Shown here: positions 1-10,894 of the stretch, piece after piece
How positions within the stretch are numbered: position 1 is the stretch's first letter
Layout of the letters: every line of letters starts with the position of its first letter
Source of the DNA: Margaritispora aquatica
Taxonomy: Eukaryota; Ascomycota; Leotiomycetes; Helotiales; Discinellaceae
Length of the DNA: 64,000 bases
Reading direction: 5' to 3'
Assembly: GCA_007644065.1 (NCBI GenBank)
Contig: VJWN01000006.1
Span: forward strand, 992,001 to 1,056,000
The notes under the pieces: model-generated
The model's input: the letters and a program-made list of their open reading frames with translations, nothing else
The model's database searches: none
Told to the model about the DNA's origin: nothing
Translations under genes and position numbers: made by a program

Positions 1-1828
1 ATCAGCGGTTCCATTGCCATCTTTAGAGTTTTGGGGCAAATGCGTCCCTGTTGAGTTGCAATCTCGAGAACGATTGTGGTATGTATCAAATTAGATTGAA
101 GCCATATCGAAGAAAACTATTCAGAAGAACCTCTAGCGAGACGAAGTGAAAGTGATCGTTAGCCTAGAACGTGATTCTTGTTTTCTGACGGTTGTCTAGA
201 CTGGCGCTGAGTACTAAAGTGGGTATGAAATTGCACTCCTCAAATTTTGGTGGTGTTTTTCTTAGTTCTGATTGATGTGCTGGGATGCATGATTCGAAGA
301 TAGTATTTGGGATCAGAGGACGAAGACGACCTTGGGAACCCTCTTCGGATTCCTTCTCCATGACTAATGGGCTCGAGAAATCCGGTTACAGATATGAGAA
401 TCAAGTGTTAAATCATATTGCGGATCTTGACAGGGAGTTTTTAGAAAAAGGAAGTTATGGTAGCTATCATATGGTAGTGTGTAGTGTGTAGTGTGTTTAA
501 GGAGTTTGATATTACTCAAGGAATTTCGTAGTTGAACTCTCAGAGCAAGAAGATAGCCAATGGCGAATGGAAAGAAACATACATAGAAATATCCCGAGCG
601 CTAAAGAGAGTTTCTTACGGTTGTTCTTCTATTGTGTGGCTAGCCATGCTAAGAGTGCAGTCTCAGTAGAACCTCGCTTAGCTATGGATCGTCCAAGAAC
701 AGTGAGCTAATCCCACCAACGTGGGCTTGCAACCATATGGGTAGAAAATTATGATTAGGGCACTCTCATATTACGAAATTTTTGTCTGTGTAGTACTTAT
801 ATATAAAGTATCGCAGAGGGCATTTCAAAGCCCTCATGAAGTACTAACGGAGGGTACTCCCAACCTGATTCGTCAACTTTGCCTGGAATGGATGTGCTGT
901 AACAAGTAAAAAATCGTCGCCAGCACAGGGTAAATTACAGAGAAATCGACTTTTCGCGTTCCCCAAACAAGTCTATGAATCATTTGCCTCATTATGTGCA
1001 AGTCATCCGTACACGTATCGTGCCAAGTAAGTGGCAGTGCTAGGTAATGACAAAAAAGGAAGAATTGAAGAACAATCGATCAAAGAACCAACCCACTTTC
1101 TCAGCCTAATATCTTATTTTGTTGCCACCGCGGACTAAACCAGCTGAAATGTGCCAAATGACTAATGATTTGATTCACGAACAAAGTAAGCATGTCTTGA
1201 AGCGCAAAGCTGCCAATAGGAAAGTGAAAGGTACTGCTAAGAGAAGAGGTGGTATCTTTAACCATGGTCTCTTGTAAGACAAAGAATTCGGCTTATCTGA
1301 CAACAAAGTAATTTATACCAGGCGCCAAGCGCAGCCGCCCACTCCAAAAGAATTCAAAGTTCAAGTTTCAGGAACCCAGCGGACTAGGGTCCCATGAGAG
1401 AGCGAGAACCAATAAAATGTAACAATCGGGGCCGTACATAATGATGTCAACGGCGGGCGGTATTTACCCGACAGCAAGGCCCAGCCAAGGACATTCATCT
1501 CAGGTCCTTGACTGGACCCTTGTTAGCCTTGCTTTCCATACAAAACGAGGAATGATTCCCAACTGAAAGAGATCCCTGGGTTTGGGTTGACTCTGATATA
1601 TGGCTATTGTCCTCCTGCAGGAGTCAAGAACACCTGGTTATTGTGTATTTGCGATCATCATGAACCGATTTAACCGTTGAAAAGCACCGTACCAAGCTTG
1701 CTGTTCATTTCTTGCCAATCGCAAACGTTCAAGAAACACCAGCGTCCAGACTAATAAATAGTCGCAGAACTACCAAATAGTGCCAGGCTAGAGTTTGCCT
1801 TATTGATCTGTCAGGACAGCCTTCAATC
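1..1828. other. Intergenic region, no supported gene
   Basis: No convincing coding sequence is visible. Two ORFs of 65-68 codons overlap on opposite strands near 164-491, and neither resembles a known protein or has splice-linked neighbours. A short GTAGTGT tandem repeat lies at about 474-496. The right end should hold the promoter and leader of the CSC1-type gene that starts at 1829. Confidence 0.5.
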
Positions 1829-4800
1829 ATGAATTCAACCACATCTTTCAGTATGTCGAGCACAGCAGATGCTACGGCATCTGCGACCACATCTTCGGCT
1901 GCGGCGACGACAACTGTCGCTGGAGGAGTAGGCTCTGCTCAGAACTCCCAGGGAATCAGTCTGGTATCATTTGTCACAGCCTTAGCTGCGTCGCTGGTTA
2001 TTTTTGGGATACAGATGTTTGCGTTCCTGATCTTGAGAAACAAACTGGCACGAATATTGTATAGTTTGCCTTGAACAAGTCTTCTGCGACCGGAATTTCC
2101 TGCTAATTATTTCTAGCAAACCAAAGACTTACCTTGTTCCGGAGCGAGAGCGAACGGATTCCCCTCCTCGAAGCCCTTGGGGATGGGTGGTGGAGATATT
2201 CCGATTTCGAGACCGAGAGGTTATCAATAAATGCGGGCTCGACGCCTATTTCTTCCTACGGTATCTACAGACGCTACTCGTCATATTCATTCCTTGCGCC
2301 ATTCTTGTTCTGCCAATTCTACTTCCGCTAAACAAGGTTGGTGGCCGTGGTCCTCATTATGCTCTTGAGGTAGCCCTTTCAGCAAATGGCACAAATATGT
2401 CAACCTCTGCTACCACGAATGTGACGGGATTGGATGTACTGGCATGGGGTAATGTGAGGCCGGACAAGACGAATCGTTACTGGGTTCATCTTACGCTTGC
2501 ACTTCTGGTTATCATATGGGTATGTGGTGTGTTCTTTGCTGAGCTGAGGGTCTATGTCAAGGTTCGACAGGACTACTTGACATCAGCAGAACATCGATTA
2601 AGGGCTTCGGCGACAACCGTTTTAGTAAGCGCTATACCAGAAAAATGGCTCACTACAGAAGCACTTGCTGGCCTATACGATGTTTTCCCGGGCGGCATCC
2701 GTAATATTTGGATCAACCGAAAGTTTGACGAATTGTTGGAGAAAATCCATAAACGAGACGAAATTTTTCAGAAGCTTGAAGCGGCAGAAACTGAGCTTAT
2801 TCGAATGGCGAAGAAGAAACAGAAAGCGCAACTAGAGAAGGAAGAGAAGCTGCAAGCAAAGGAACAGAAATCTAAGCCAAAAACTAAGCAAGATAAGGAT
2901 CAGAAGATGAAAGAGGACGATGCCAATGCTCTGAGACTAGCTCAAAGTGGTGGAATGGAAGCGGGTGACCCTCACCAAGTTCCACATACTGTGGACGATG
3001 CTGTTGACGAAGAGGAGGCTCGGTCAAGGGAACAGGATCAGCCACGAAACCACGATCAGGAAAATGAACACCAGAAGAAAGGCCTTTTCAAAATACCTAT
3101 CCTTGGCAATATTGCTTCCGGAGTCGGACAAGGTCTTGACGCAGTCGGTCAGGGGTTTGGCAAAGGATTTGATGCAGTGGGCAAGGCAGGAGATAATGTC
3201 GTGGATGGCACTCTTAATGTTGGTAGAGGTCTCAACAATCAAATCGAGACCACTAATGGATTCACCAACATTGACAACAGCTCAATTCCTGAGGATGATG
3301 CGTACGACCAATATGGCCGTTACCGAGGACCACCTGCCCAAAAGAGCGGAGCTGCACCTTTTGGTGCCGGTAACAAAAAAGAGGAAGAGAAGAAAGTGGA
3401 ATTTGAGACGCCTTCTCCTACATCAAATGATGGCGCATATATCAGTCATGAAACGAGGGTTCCAGGTACTGGAAATATCACGAGAAGATCAGCAACCTTT
3501 CACTATGGACGGGACGGCACTACTGAATTGCCACGCAATATTGGATGGTGGAAGTTCTGGGAAGCACCTGCGGGAGGCTTTCCATCACCACTGCCAACCG
3601 GTTATGAGGAAGGTGACGAGTTCCCTTTGACTCATACTGATGGGCCTTCGAAAAAGATAGAAGGGCAGGGGATGTGGGCGAATATTAAATCTAGGATACC
3701 ATTTCTATTAGGTGACAACGTTCGACAAATCGAGTATCCAGTTGCATATAACGAGGAATACAAGGAGGATGCCCGTGGTGCTATGTGGGAGAAATACTTA
3801 GTGGCTAGTGATCGACCAACACATCGATTGGCTAGATTCTCTTGGACTCCAGGATTCCTGCCAGGTATTCCAGGAATTAGTGAGAAAGTTGATACGATCT
3901 ACTGGTGCAGAGAGCAATTAGCACGCTTGAACCTAGAGATCGAAATGGACCAGAAGCAACCAGAGCGCTTCCCATTGATGAACTCGGCATTCATTCAATT
4001 CAACCATCAAGTCGCTGCGCACATGGCTTGTCAAGCTGTGACCCATCATGTACCTAAGCATATGGCCCCTAGGACAATTGAGATCTCACCAAAAGATGTT
4101 CTTTGGGATAATATGTCGATTAAGTGGTGGGAAGCCTGGTTGAGAACTTCTGTTGTATTTGGCTTTGTGGCTGGTATGGTCATCCTTTGGGCGTTCCCCG
4201 TTGCCTGGACTGCTTCGCTTGCCCAGTTGTCGAAGCTCGCTGACCAATATCACTGGCTCGCATGGTTGAATAAAATTCCGGATTCCATACTCAAGGCTCT
4301 TGGTGGTGTGTTGCCAGCTCTTGTTCTGGCAATCCTGCTTGCTGTAGTGCCAATGATTTTGAACTACCTAGCTTTTGTCCAGGGAGCCCAGACTGGCACT
4401 GAGCGTGCACGTTCTGTTCAGAATTACTACTTCGCTTTCCTGTTCGTTCAAGTTTTCTTGATTGTTTCCATCTCCACCAGTGCTCTGAATCTACTCACCT
4501 CAGCATCGGACATCACCGCAATTCCGGAAACCCTCGCAACGCAGCTTCCCAAGGCATCAAACTACTTCTTTTCCTACATGATACTACAAGCATTATCGAC
4601 TAGCTCTGGTACCTTACTGCAAGTTTTTACCTTATTAATGTGGTATGTAATGCCAAAGCTTTTTGACAATACCGCACGCCAGAAGTGGACACGAAACACA
4701 ACGCTTCCGACCGTTACGTGGGGAACATTCTTTCCGGTCTATACAAACTTTGCTTGTATTGCACTGATCTACATCGTTGTATCTCCACTTATTATCGTCT

Positions 4801-5747
4801 TCGCCATTGTAACATTTGGTCTACTCTGGATTGCTAATCGTTACAACATGCTTTATGTCTCTCGGTTTGTTATTGACACTGGTGGACTGCTATATCCTCG
4901 AGCCATCAACCAGACTTTCACGGGTCTTTATGTCATGGAGCTGTGTCTCATAGGCCTGTTCTTCCTGGTTAGAGATGAGGAGGGTAACGCATCATGTGTC
5001 CCACAGGCCATCATCATGCTCGTTGCAGCAATATTGACAATTCTATATCAATTTCTCCTCAACCAATCATTTGGACCTCTCTTCCATCATCTTCCAATCA
5101 CATTCGAGGATGAAGCCGTCTTGCGGGATGAAGCTTTTGAGAGAGCTCAGGCTCGAAGGTTAGGTCTTGATGGAGAAATTGAGGAGGATGAGCAGCACCC
5201 CCATCATCATAACGATGCTATAGAGATGTCAGAACTCGATAAATCCCGAGGTCATCGCCACAAGTTTTCAGGCTCCAAATTCAACCCAGTGAACGTCGTT
5301 CAAGGGGCAGGTTCATGGGCTGCAAAAAGTGGACGCGGTCTCCGATCGATGACCTGGGGAGGCAACACCACGGCGCACGATGGCGATATATCACAGCATC
5401 CCGAACTTCGTAAATCGCGACGTCATCGCGATGTAGAGGCGCAGAAGAAGATCGCAGATGCCCTTTATGGTGGGTACAACGACGAAATCGAGGATCTGAC
5501 ACCAGATGAGCGAGATGTTCTAGTCAGACATGCATTTCAGCACTATGCGCTTAGAGCTCGACGGCCGACGGTATGGATCCCGAGAGATGATCTCGGAGTG
5601 AGTGATGACGAGATCAGGAGAACTAGAGAGTTTGCAGGCAACAATATCTGGATCAGCAATGTGGGAACAGCACTTGATGGAAAGTGTAGGGTGGTGTATG
5701 GAAGGAATCCACCTGATTTCTCTGAGATTGATCTGATCAATCTGTGA
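1829..5747 (+). CDS. CSC1/OSCA-family (DUF221, RSN1/PHM7-type) membrane protein
   Basis: Two exons, 1829-2058 and 2117-5747, with a 58-nt intron, give about 1286 residues. The family comprises calcium-permeable osmo- or mechanosensitive channels and relatives linked to vesicle traffic and phosphate metabolism. Visible in order: a Ser/Thr/Ala-rich N-terminus, a first membrane helix at about 46-69, helices at about 122-149 and 198-223, and a cytosolic PHM7-type domain opening near 240 (VLVSAIPEKWLTTEALAGLY). A very long charged insertion follows, then the hydrophobic channel block at about 750-1060. A His-rich acidic stretch (EEDEQHPHHHND) precedes a C-terminal PHM7_ext-like tail (RRPTVWIPRDDLGVSDDE). 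The ATG at 1829 opens exon 1; downstream, exon 2 continues the frame as KPKTYLVPERER, as expected for the family. The assignment is firm, the exact subfamily is not. Confidence 0.93.
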
Positions 5748-6071
5748 AGAGATTAACGTAAATGTAAACATAATGACGTCGGTGCATTTTGGGGGTTTAG
5801 CGGCATTGGGCGTTAGCATTGGTGGTTGGTTTTGCTGTTTTGTATAGTGTTCTGCTACGGCTTACACCTAGAGATGATCTGGATATAGAATCCGCATAAG
5901 GACCTTTTGAGTCTTTCCAACATATTCGTCTTTTTTTTTCTCATAGTGAAACTCGATCCTTTATAAGAAATAATTGAACTATTTATCGACGGGCAACCTT
6001 CATTGGAGCATAAATTCATTTATGTTGTATTCATCAAACACGCCTCATTTAGCTTTCCCACATACTCTTCC
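5748..6071. other. Convergent 3' intergenic spacer
   Basis: This spacer lies between the 3' ends of two convergent genes. It contains a T-rich tract at about 5930-5940. Nothing else is recognised in it. Confidence 0.4.
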
Positions 6072-6669
6072 TCAAGCACTCGCGGGTAGCTTAACATCCA
6101 AAACCCACTCACATAGATGAACCAAAGTCTCTTTCGCACCTTCAAAATCCAAGCCATTCACCTTCTCGTTGTCATCCTCCCAAGTCAGAGTCGTCACTTC
6201 GCCCTCGCCGCCATCTTCCTCCTTGGCGAGCTGCATGTCTATCTGAGCATACTTGTACCCGGTCCAGCTCCTGAAGAAGTGGACGCTGACTTTTCCATCC
6301 TCAGCCCTGATTCTCGCGTCAGCTTTCCTCTCTCCATCCCTTCCAATCTCAAGCCCCTATCTGAAGTCGCAAACCATCTAGGGGAGATAGTGAGGATGGG
6401 GATACTGTGAAGAGGATCACTCACGGTCCGTCCGAGTAAATGAACCATTTGTCCTCCATCTGCTGGGGACAGAACCCGTTCATCAGGTTCGGAACTTGGG
6501 CTTTGGTGAGCTTCGACACGAGTGACCATGGTGAAGTGAGGGGTTTTGAGAAGGCTTCTTTCTCCCACTCTGAGGCGAGGACGCGCTCTTTTGAGGGCGT
6601 GCCTGGGTAGCCGAATTCGTGGTGGTGGCGGAGGGAGGCGAAGTCTGCTGGACTGAGGTCGGATGCCAT
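6072..6669 (-). CDS. Conserved small fungal protein, function unknown
   Basis: Two exons read on the minus strand, 6669-6425 and about 6327-6072, encode about 166 residues. The donor (GTGAGT) follows a codon for Pro in IYSDGP. The acceptor was chosen to keep frame into KADARIRAEDGK and VSVHFFRSWTGYKYAQIDMQ, so the intron is about 98 nt and its acceptor is less certain than the donor. The sequence DKWFIYSDGP and the RSWTGYK stretch resemble a family of small uncharacterised ascomycete proteins that I recognise only by pattern; I know of no assigned function. No signal peptide or membrane helix is seen, so the protein is probably soluble. The gene is convergent with the CSC1-type gene. Confidence 0.7.
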
Positions 6670-7857
6670 CTTGTGGTTTGAATGATTTGATGTGTAGAAT
6701 TTTTTATGTGTTTAATTGTTACTTATTCTTTACTGGTGAGTAATATTCTTGATCTGTGGGGGAGGTGGGGAGGATCGAATGACTTACATTTAGTGAGCTC
6801 AGCGTGGATCAGAAGCTGTATTGTCTTTGTAGAAGCTTGAGAGATGAGAGAACAGAGGGGTTAAGTACTTTCATATCATGAAAGAAAGTTAGGCTTCACC
6901 AAGGCAGCAGCAGGATACGATCAAGCACATCTGATTGGCGAACGTTGAGCGACGAAGAGGATTCTCAAGATCGAGGCCTCGTGGGGCTGAATGAGGTGAG
7001 GGCCAGCTGCTTGCTGCACGGACGACGAAACCGGTCAACGTCACACACCGAGGACTGGGGGCCGTTTTTACGTACACGTTGTTAAACATGGTGATTGTTT
7101 CTAGGTATGAGACAAACTGCATTGCTTTAAATCTTTACTCTTTTACCTATGGAGGTAATATACTTGGGTCGCTCTTCATGTGTTATTAGGTTGGTGAATC
7201 TTACCCAAGGTACCTTACACCCTGTCAGATTGACAATTCTCGCTTAATTTAAGGCAGAACCCAAAGGAGATTCCATGGACATCGTCTTCAAGTGGAATTA
7301 AATGGGCGACATAACAACAGTTATCCTAATATACTTTACGAAGCTCGTTTTAGCTTGTCTGTACTAAATTTCTATTAAAGTAAGAAATAACAAGAAAGAA
7401 TTACTAATAAGAGAGTACTAATCCGTTAATTGGAGTAGTTAGAATGATTAGTTGAAATAGTTACTTGGAATAGTATATAGGTAGAATGGCTATTAAATAA
7501 ATTAAATACCCCACAAACACCCGAACAGCTAAGATTTTCAATGGATAGATGGATAATTAAAAAGAAAATAAAATGGGTGAATATCCAGAATCTGAGGGGG
7601 TTATACTGACGCTTAGACTATATTTGGACTGGTGGATACAAGGAAGAGATCTTTCTACTTTGTGAATGTTACCTGCTCAATGGCTAAATGCTAGGTCAGA
7701 ACTTGTTGAATTATTTTCTTTATCGAAGCCAAACGAGATTATCATGGTATTAAACCCATTTCTCTTCAAGTCTGATCTCAGCCCACAGAGCTACCGTACG
7801 CATATGGTTCAAATCGAGACCTCAATCTTCTCAACACCAACCAACACAATCGTCACT
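6670..7857. other. Intergenic region with AT-rich block
   Basis: No supported gene. The region from about 7290 to 7610 is markedly AT-rich, with many TTAAT, ATTAAA and TAGTTA words, unlike the GC-balanced coding DNA on either side. A 10-bp perfect palindrome AAGGTACCTT lies at 7207-7216. Confidence 0.45.
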
Positions 7858-9219
7858 TCAACGCCAATAATCCATGACTACAATACGCAGCAGCAACAGA
7901 TATGCAAGAAAAAAGAAAAAGTCTCTCTTCCATTCACTCCAGTCCCTTCCCCTGAGCCAGAAGCACCCCACAATCGCCATGATCACCAATCCCAACCATT
8001 CGACTTCTCCATGTCCAAACGAGAATCTCATCGCGTAGACGAGTACATGTCCCACAAACGCCCATTTCACCATCACCGACAGCCTCAACTGCGCAACTGG
8101 TGCGGTGAGCGCCATGTAATACTCCCACGTCCCCGCGGTGAGCGTGAGAAGCATCCACCAGTTCGACCACAAGGGTGGTTGAGGCGGGTTCATTCCATAA
8201 CCCAAGGCTAGCACGGCGAGGATATACAGTACGAGATTGACGTACCAGTGTCGAAGTGGTTCTTCGTACCATTCCAATGGATGTTTTTGGAGCAAGAGGT
8301 ATCGTGCATATTGCGCCTCGAAGCCAGGTGGGAAGATCTCCCGTTCTCTCACGATTTTCCACCGCGCTTTGCACAGCGGACAAGTGTCCTGCTTGCTCCC
8401 CTCAACCCAGCTGCGGATACATTGCAATCCGAAAACATGCCCGCATGGCATGAGCGCCGTGTACGTCGCATTGCACCTGTCGGCATCAAGCTGGCCCTCA
8501 AGCTCATTCTCCCGTCTCGTGAATTCCTCCACAATCTCAGACTCTGCCATGATCCCCTTTCCCAGCTCCTCATCACGCCGACGTACGAGTTCCTTGTGCT
8601 TCTCCTCTTGCTTCATGAACGCTCCATAGGGATCGAGTTTTTCCAAGTTCCCCTTGCATATCCCACACACATTCTCCCCCGCATCAACATCCAACTCATC
8701 CCACGCCAGCTCCTCGTACAAATCGTAGTCCGCGTCCCTCAACTGCGGACTCGCCTTCAGGAAGTACGTTCTCTCCATCCTCGACAGCCCCGGAACTCCA
8801 GATCTCGGTGCCTCCAAAGCGACCTGCCTCTCGTTCGCAGCTCGCTCGTGACGATGCTCATACTCGCCCCACTCATACGCCGCTTCTGTCCTGAGCTCCC
8901 AGAGCTGATCGACATCTTTGTACGTCTGGAATGGACGTAGAAGGAGTATGACTTCTGCCTCCACGGTTTGCCCCTCTTTAAACGGGGGCAGGAGACAACA
9001 TTGCTGTGGCGCGAGGGGGAAGGCGTAAGCGAGACTGCTGCGCCAAGAGCCGTAGTAGCAGCGATCGCACCACCCTCCTGCGAGATTGGAAGTGTGGCCG
9101 TCTTGGATGTAGGACTCTGTTCTGCGTTCCTTGTCGCAGTTGGGATTTAGGGATGGTATCGTGACGATTTGAAAGTGGCCGCAGTTGTGGAAGAAGTTGC
9201 GATGTCTGTGATTACACAT
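7858..9219 (-). CDS. Membrane-anchored RING-type protein, probable E3 ubiquitin ligase
   Basis: Intronless gene of 453 codons. The N-terminus is Cys/His-rich (MCNHRHRNFFHNCGHFQIVT). A RING-like motif follows: CGIC at 185-188, then C259-G-H261, C266, and CPLC at 279-282. The loop between ligand pair 1 and C259 is about 70 residues, highly charged and probably helical, longer than the roughly 9-39 residues usual for RING fingers. After the RING, about four hydrophobic helices fill the C-terminus (for example LVLYILAVLALGYGM and FFFFLAYLLLLRIVVMDYW), so it probably sits in an endomembrane with the RING in the cytosol. E3 activity is inferred from the motif only. The start codon is the first ATG, and the Cys/His-rich beginning supports it. 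Confidence 0.8.
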   Translation of the reverse strand: MCNHRHRNFFHNCGHFQIVTIPSLNPNCDKERRTESYIQDGHTSNLAGGWCDRCYYGSWRSSLAYAFPLAPQQCCLLPPFKEGQTVEAEVILLLRPFQTYKDVDQLWELRTEAAYEWGEYEHRHERAANERQVALEAPRSGVPGLSRMERTYFLKASPQLRDADYDLYEELAWDELDVDAGENVCGICKGNLEKLDPYGAFMKQEEKHKELVRRRDEELGKGIMAESEIVEEFTRRENELEGQLDADRCNATYTALMPCGHVFGLQCIRSWVEGSKQDTCPLCKARWKIVREREIFPPGFEAQYARYLLLQKHPLEWYEEPLRHWYVNLVLYILAVLALGYGMNPPQPPLWSNWWMLLTLTAGTWEYYMALTAPVAQLRLSVMVKWAFVGHVLVYAMRFSFGHGEVEWLGLVIMAIVGCFWLRGRDWSEWKRDFFFFLAYLLLLRIVVMDYWR

Positions 9220-10894
9220 TTCTTTCGGGTATGAGGAGGAGACAGGTAATGGAGTTGAATGTAGCAGGTTGAAAAGAAATCGAGATCGTAGATGTCACGA
9301 GAGAAGGGAGACATTCAGTAGCTATTATCTCTTGATCTCTAAGTCCAGCAATCCGTTTTCGTACATAGTTGGACAAAGGACCTACCTAACCCCCCAGCTT
9401 CGCTGCATAGAATGAAAGAGGTGAGTGCAAACAATAGAACTCTACTGTGTTCAGGGCATCTTCTCGAATATATATATATATATATATATGTTTTCTTTAG
9501 TTCCATTCAAACTCTCAACTAACGTTCTCGTTTCCCAAGAAATAGCTCGCAACGCTGAAGAATTTCAGTCAAAACACGAAGCGAAAGAATTGAGCATCTT
9601 CCTTAGAAGAGAGCATTCAAATTGGGAGTGCAAATCCCAACTAGCAACCTTAACTTTCTGCCCAGCCCATTTCGTGGCATTGATACTTCTCTCTTGCGTA
9701 AGTAAATCAACCAGAGAAACAAGAGATAAGGTGCTGAAGTGCAAGGAATTATTTACCTGCCTACTTGCTTGCTTACTTACCTGCATGCCCGTCTACATAC
9801 ATGTGATTCCAACACCTTGCATCAAACAAACGCTTTCCCCTCCTAAATAATAGAGAAGAGAGAGGACTAAGCTAAAAATGCAATACTGCATGAGCCTGTT
9901 CCTCTTGATTCTTCTTCATGGTTGTTACGTACAGCTCCGTACAAACGTCGCTCGTTATTGGAAATCTGGACGGCTGGCACATACAAACACACCTTGAGGG
10001 ATTTGATTGAAATGTAAAATTCATAGGTAAATAAATGGGTACAATCCAACTCCTTTGCCTACCTAGTTGTTATCGCTTATTATCCTTTTCTCCAAATTTG
10101 AGTCCATGTAATGAGAATAATAGCGCTGAGCAAGTATAAGTGACAGGGAGGAGGTCAGACTCGTCATTCCAGGACTTGAAGAATGAGTACGTTTATGAAG
10201 CAATGAAAGACACTTGTGATAATCAATGCAACATCACACAAATTTTACTGAACAAGATCACATCATAAAACGATCACAGGACACAGGCGAGTCTGAGCGC
10301 ATAACTAGCATTTAACCTACGTGCGTGCATGTTAAGGCAATCATCCCCGCTCACCAGCTAGAATCGCCATACAATAAAAAAGTTACATTGACAATCCACT
10401 CCACTCCATACCACACACAACGCTCTACACCCATGACAATCTGAGAGTCTCCGTGCTCCTCTCCATTCTGCCCTTCATAGACGTACATGCCACCAAGCCA
10501 GACCACCTAGCAACCACTCCATAAACCGTGCTGATCTTTCTTCTCCCCCATGGATCCCCTCCAAACTCTCGAATCCGGTCGCAAAAATAGTAGTAGAAAC
10601 ATAAAAGCGCGCCAGCGCAGTAGAAGTAGAAGTATCTCTTTCTAAACGCTTGCTGCGATACGCAATATCAAGGATATCTTTCCCTCAAAGGGGGACGGAC
10701 GATTTTCGTATTCGCGCATGAAAGGAGGAAGTACAAGAACAAGCTTAGCAAGACATGCATGAAAAGATGGAAGTAAGGGGTATGCAGCTAAACAAAAGGA
10801 ACGCGCGAATATCATAACCGAAATTGGTCGTCAGTTTTTGGGTGTCCAGGTCTCTCCTTAATGCCGACACAAAAGCAAGGCTGGGAATGCCAGA
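9220..10894. other. Intergenic region, no supported gene
   Basis: Promoter side of the RING gene and 3' side of the septin gene. It holds an AT dinucleotide run near 9468-9489. The 141-codon plus-strand ORF at 9425-9850 starts across this repeat and shows no domain. The rest is unremarkable. Confidence 0.45.
9468..9489. repeat. (AT)n microsatellite
   Basis: About eleven AT dinucleotides in a row. Confidence 0.9.

Noticed and set aside
164..491. Overlapping small ORFs on both strands at the window start
   Set aside because: They overlap each other, show no domain, and cannot be linked to a neighbouring exon.
2947..3630. 227-codon plus-strand ORF inside the CSC1-type gene
   Set aside because: Shadow frame of the long coding exon, with no domain.
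8248..8940. 230-codon ORF opposite the RING gene
   Set aside because: Antisense shadow of a gene with a clear RING and membrane helices.
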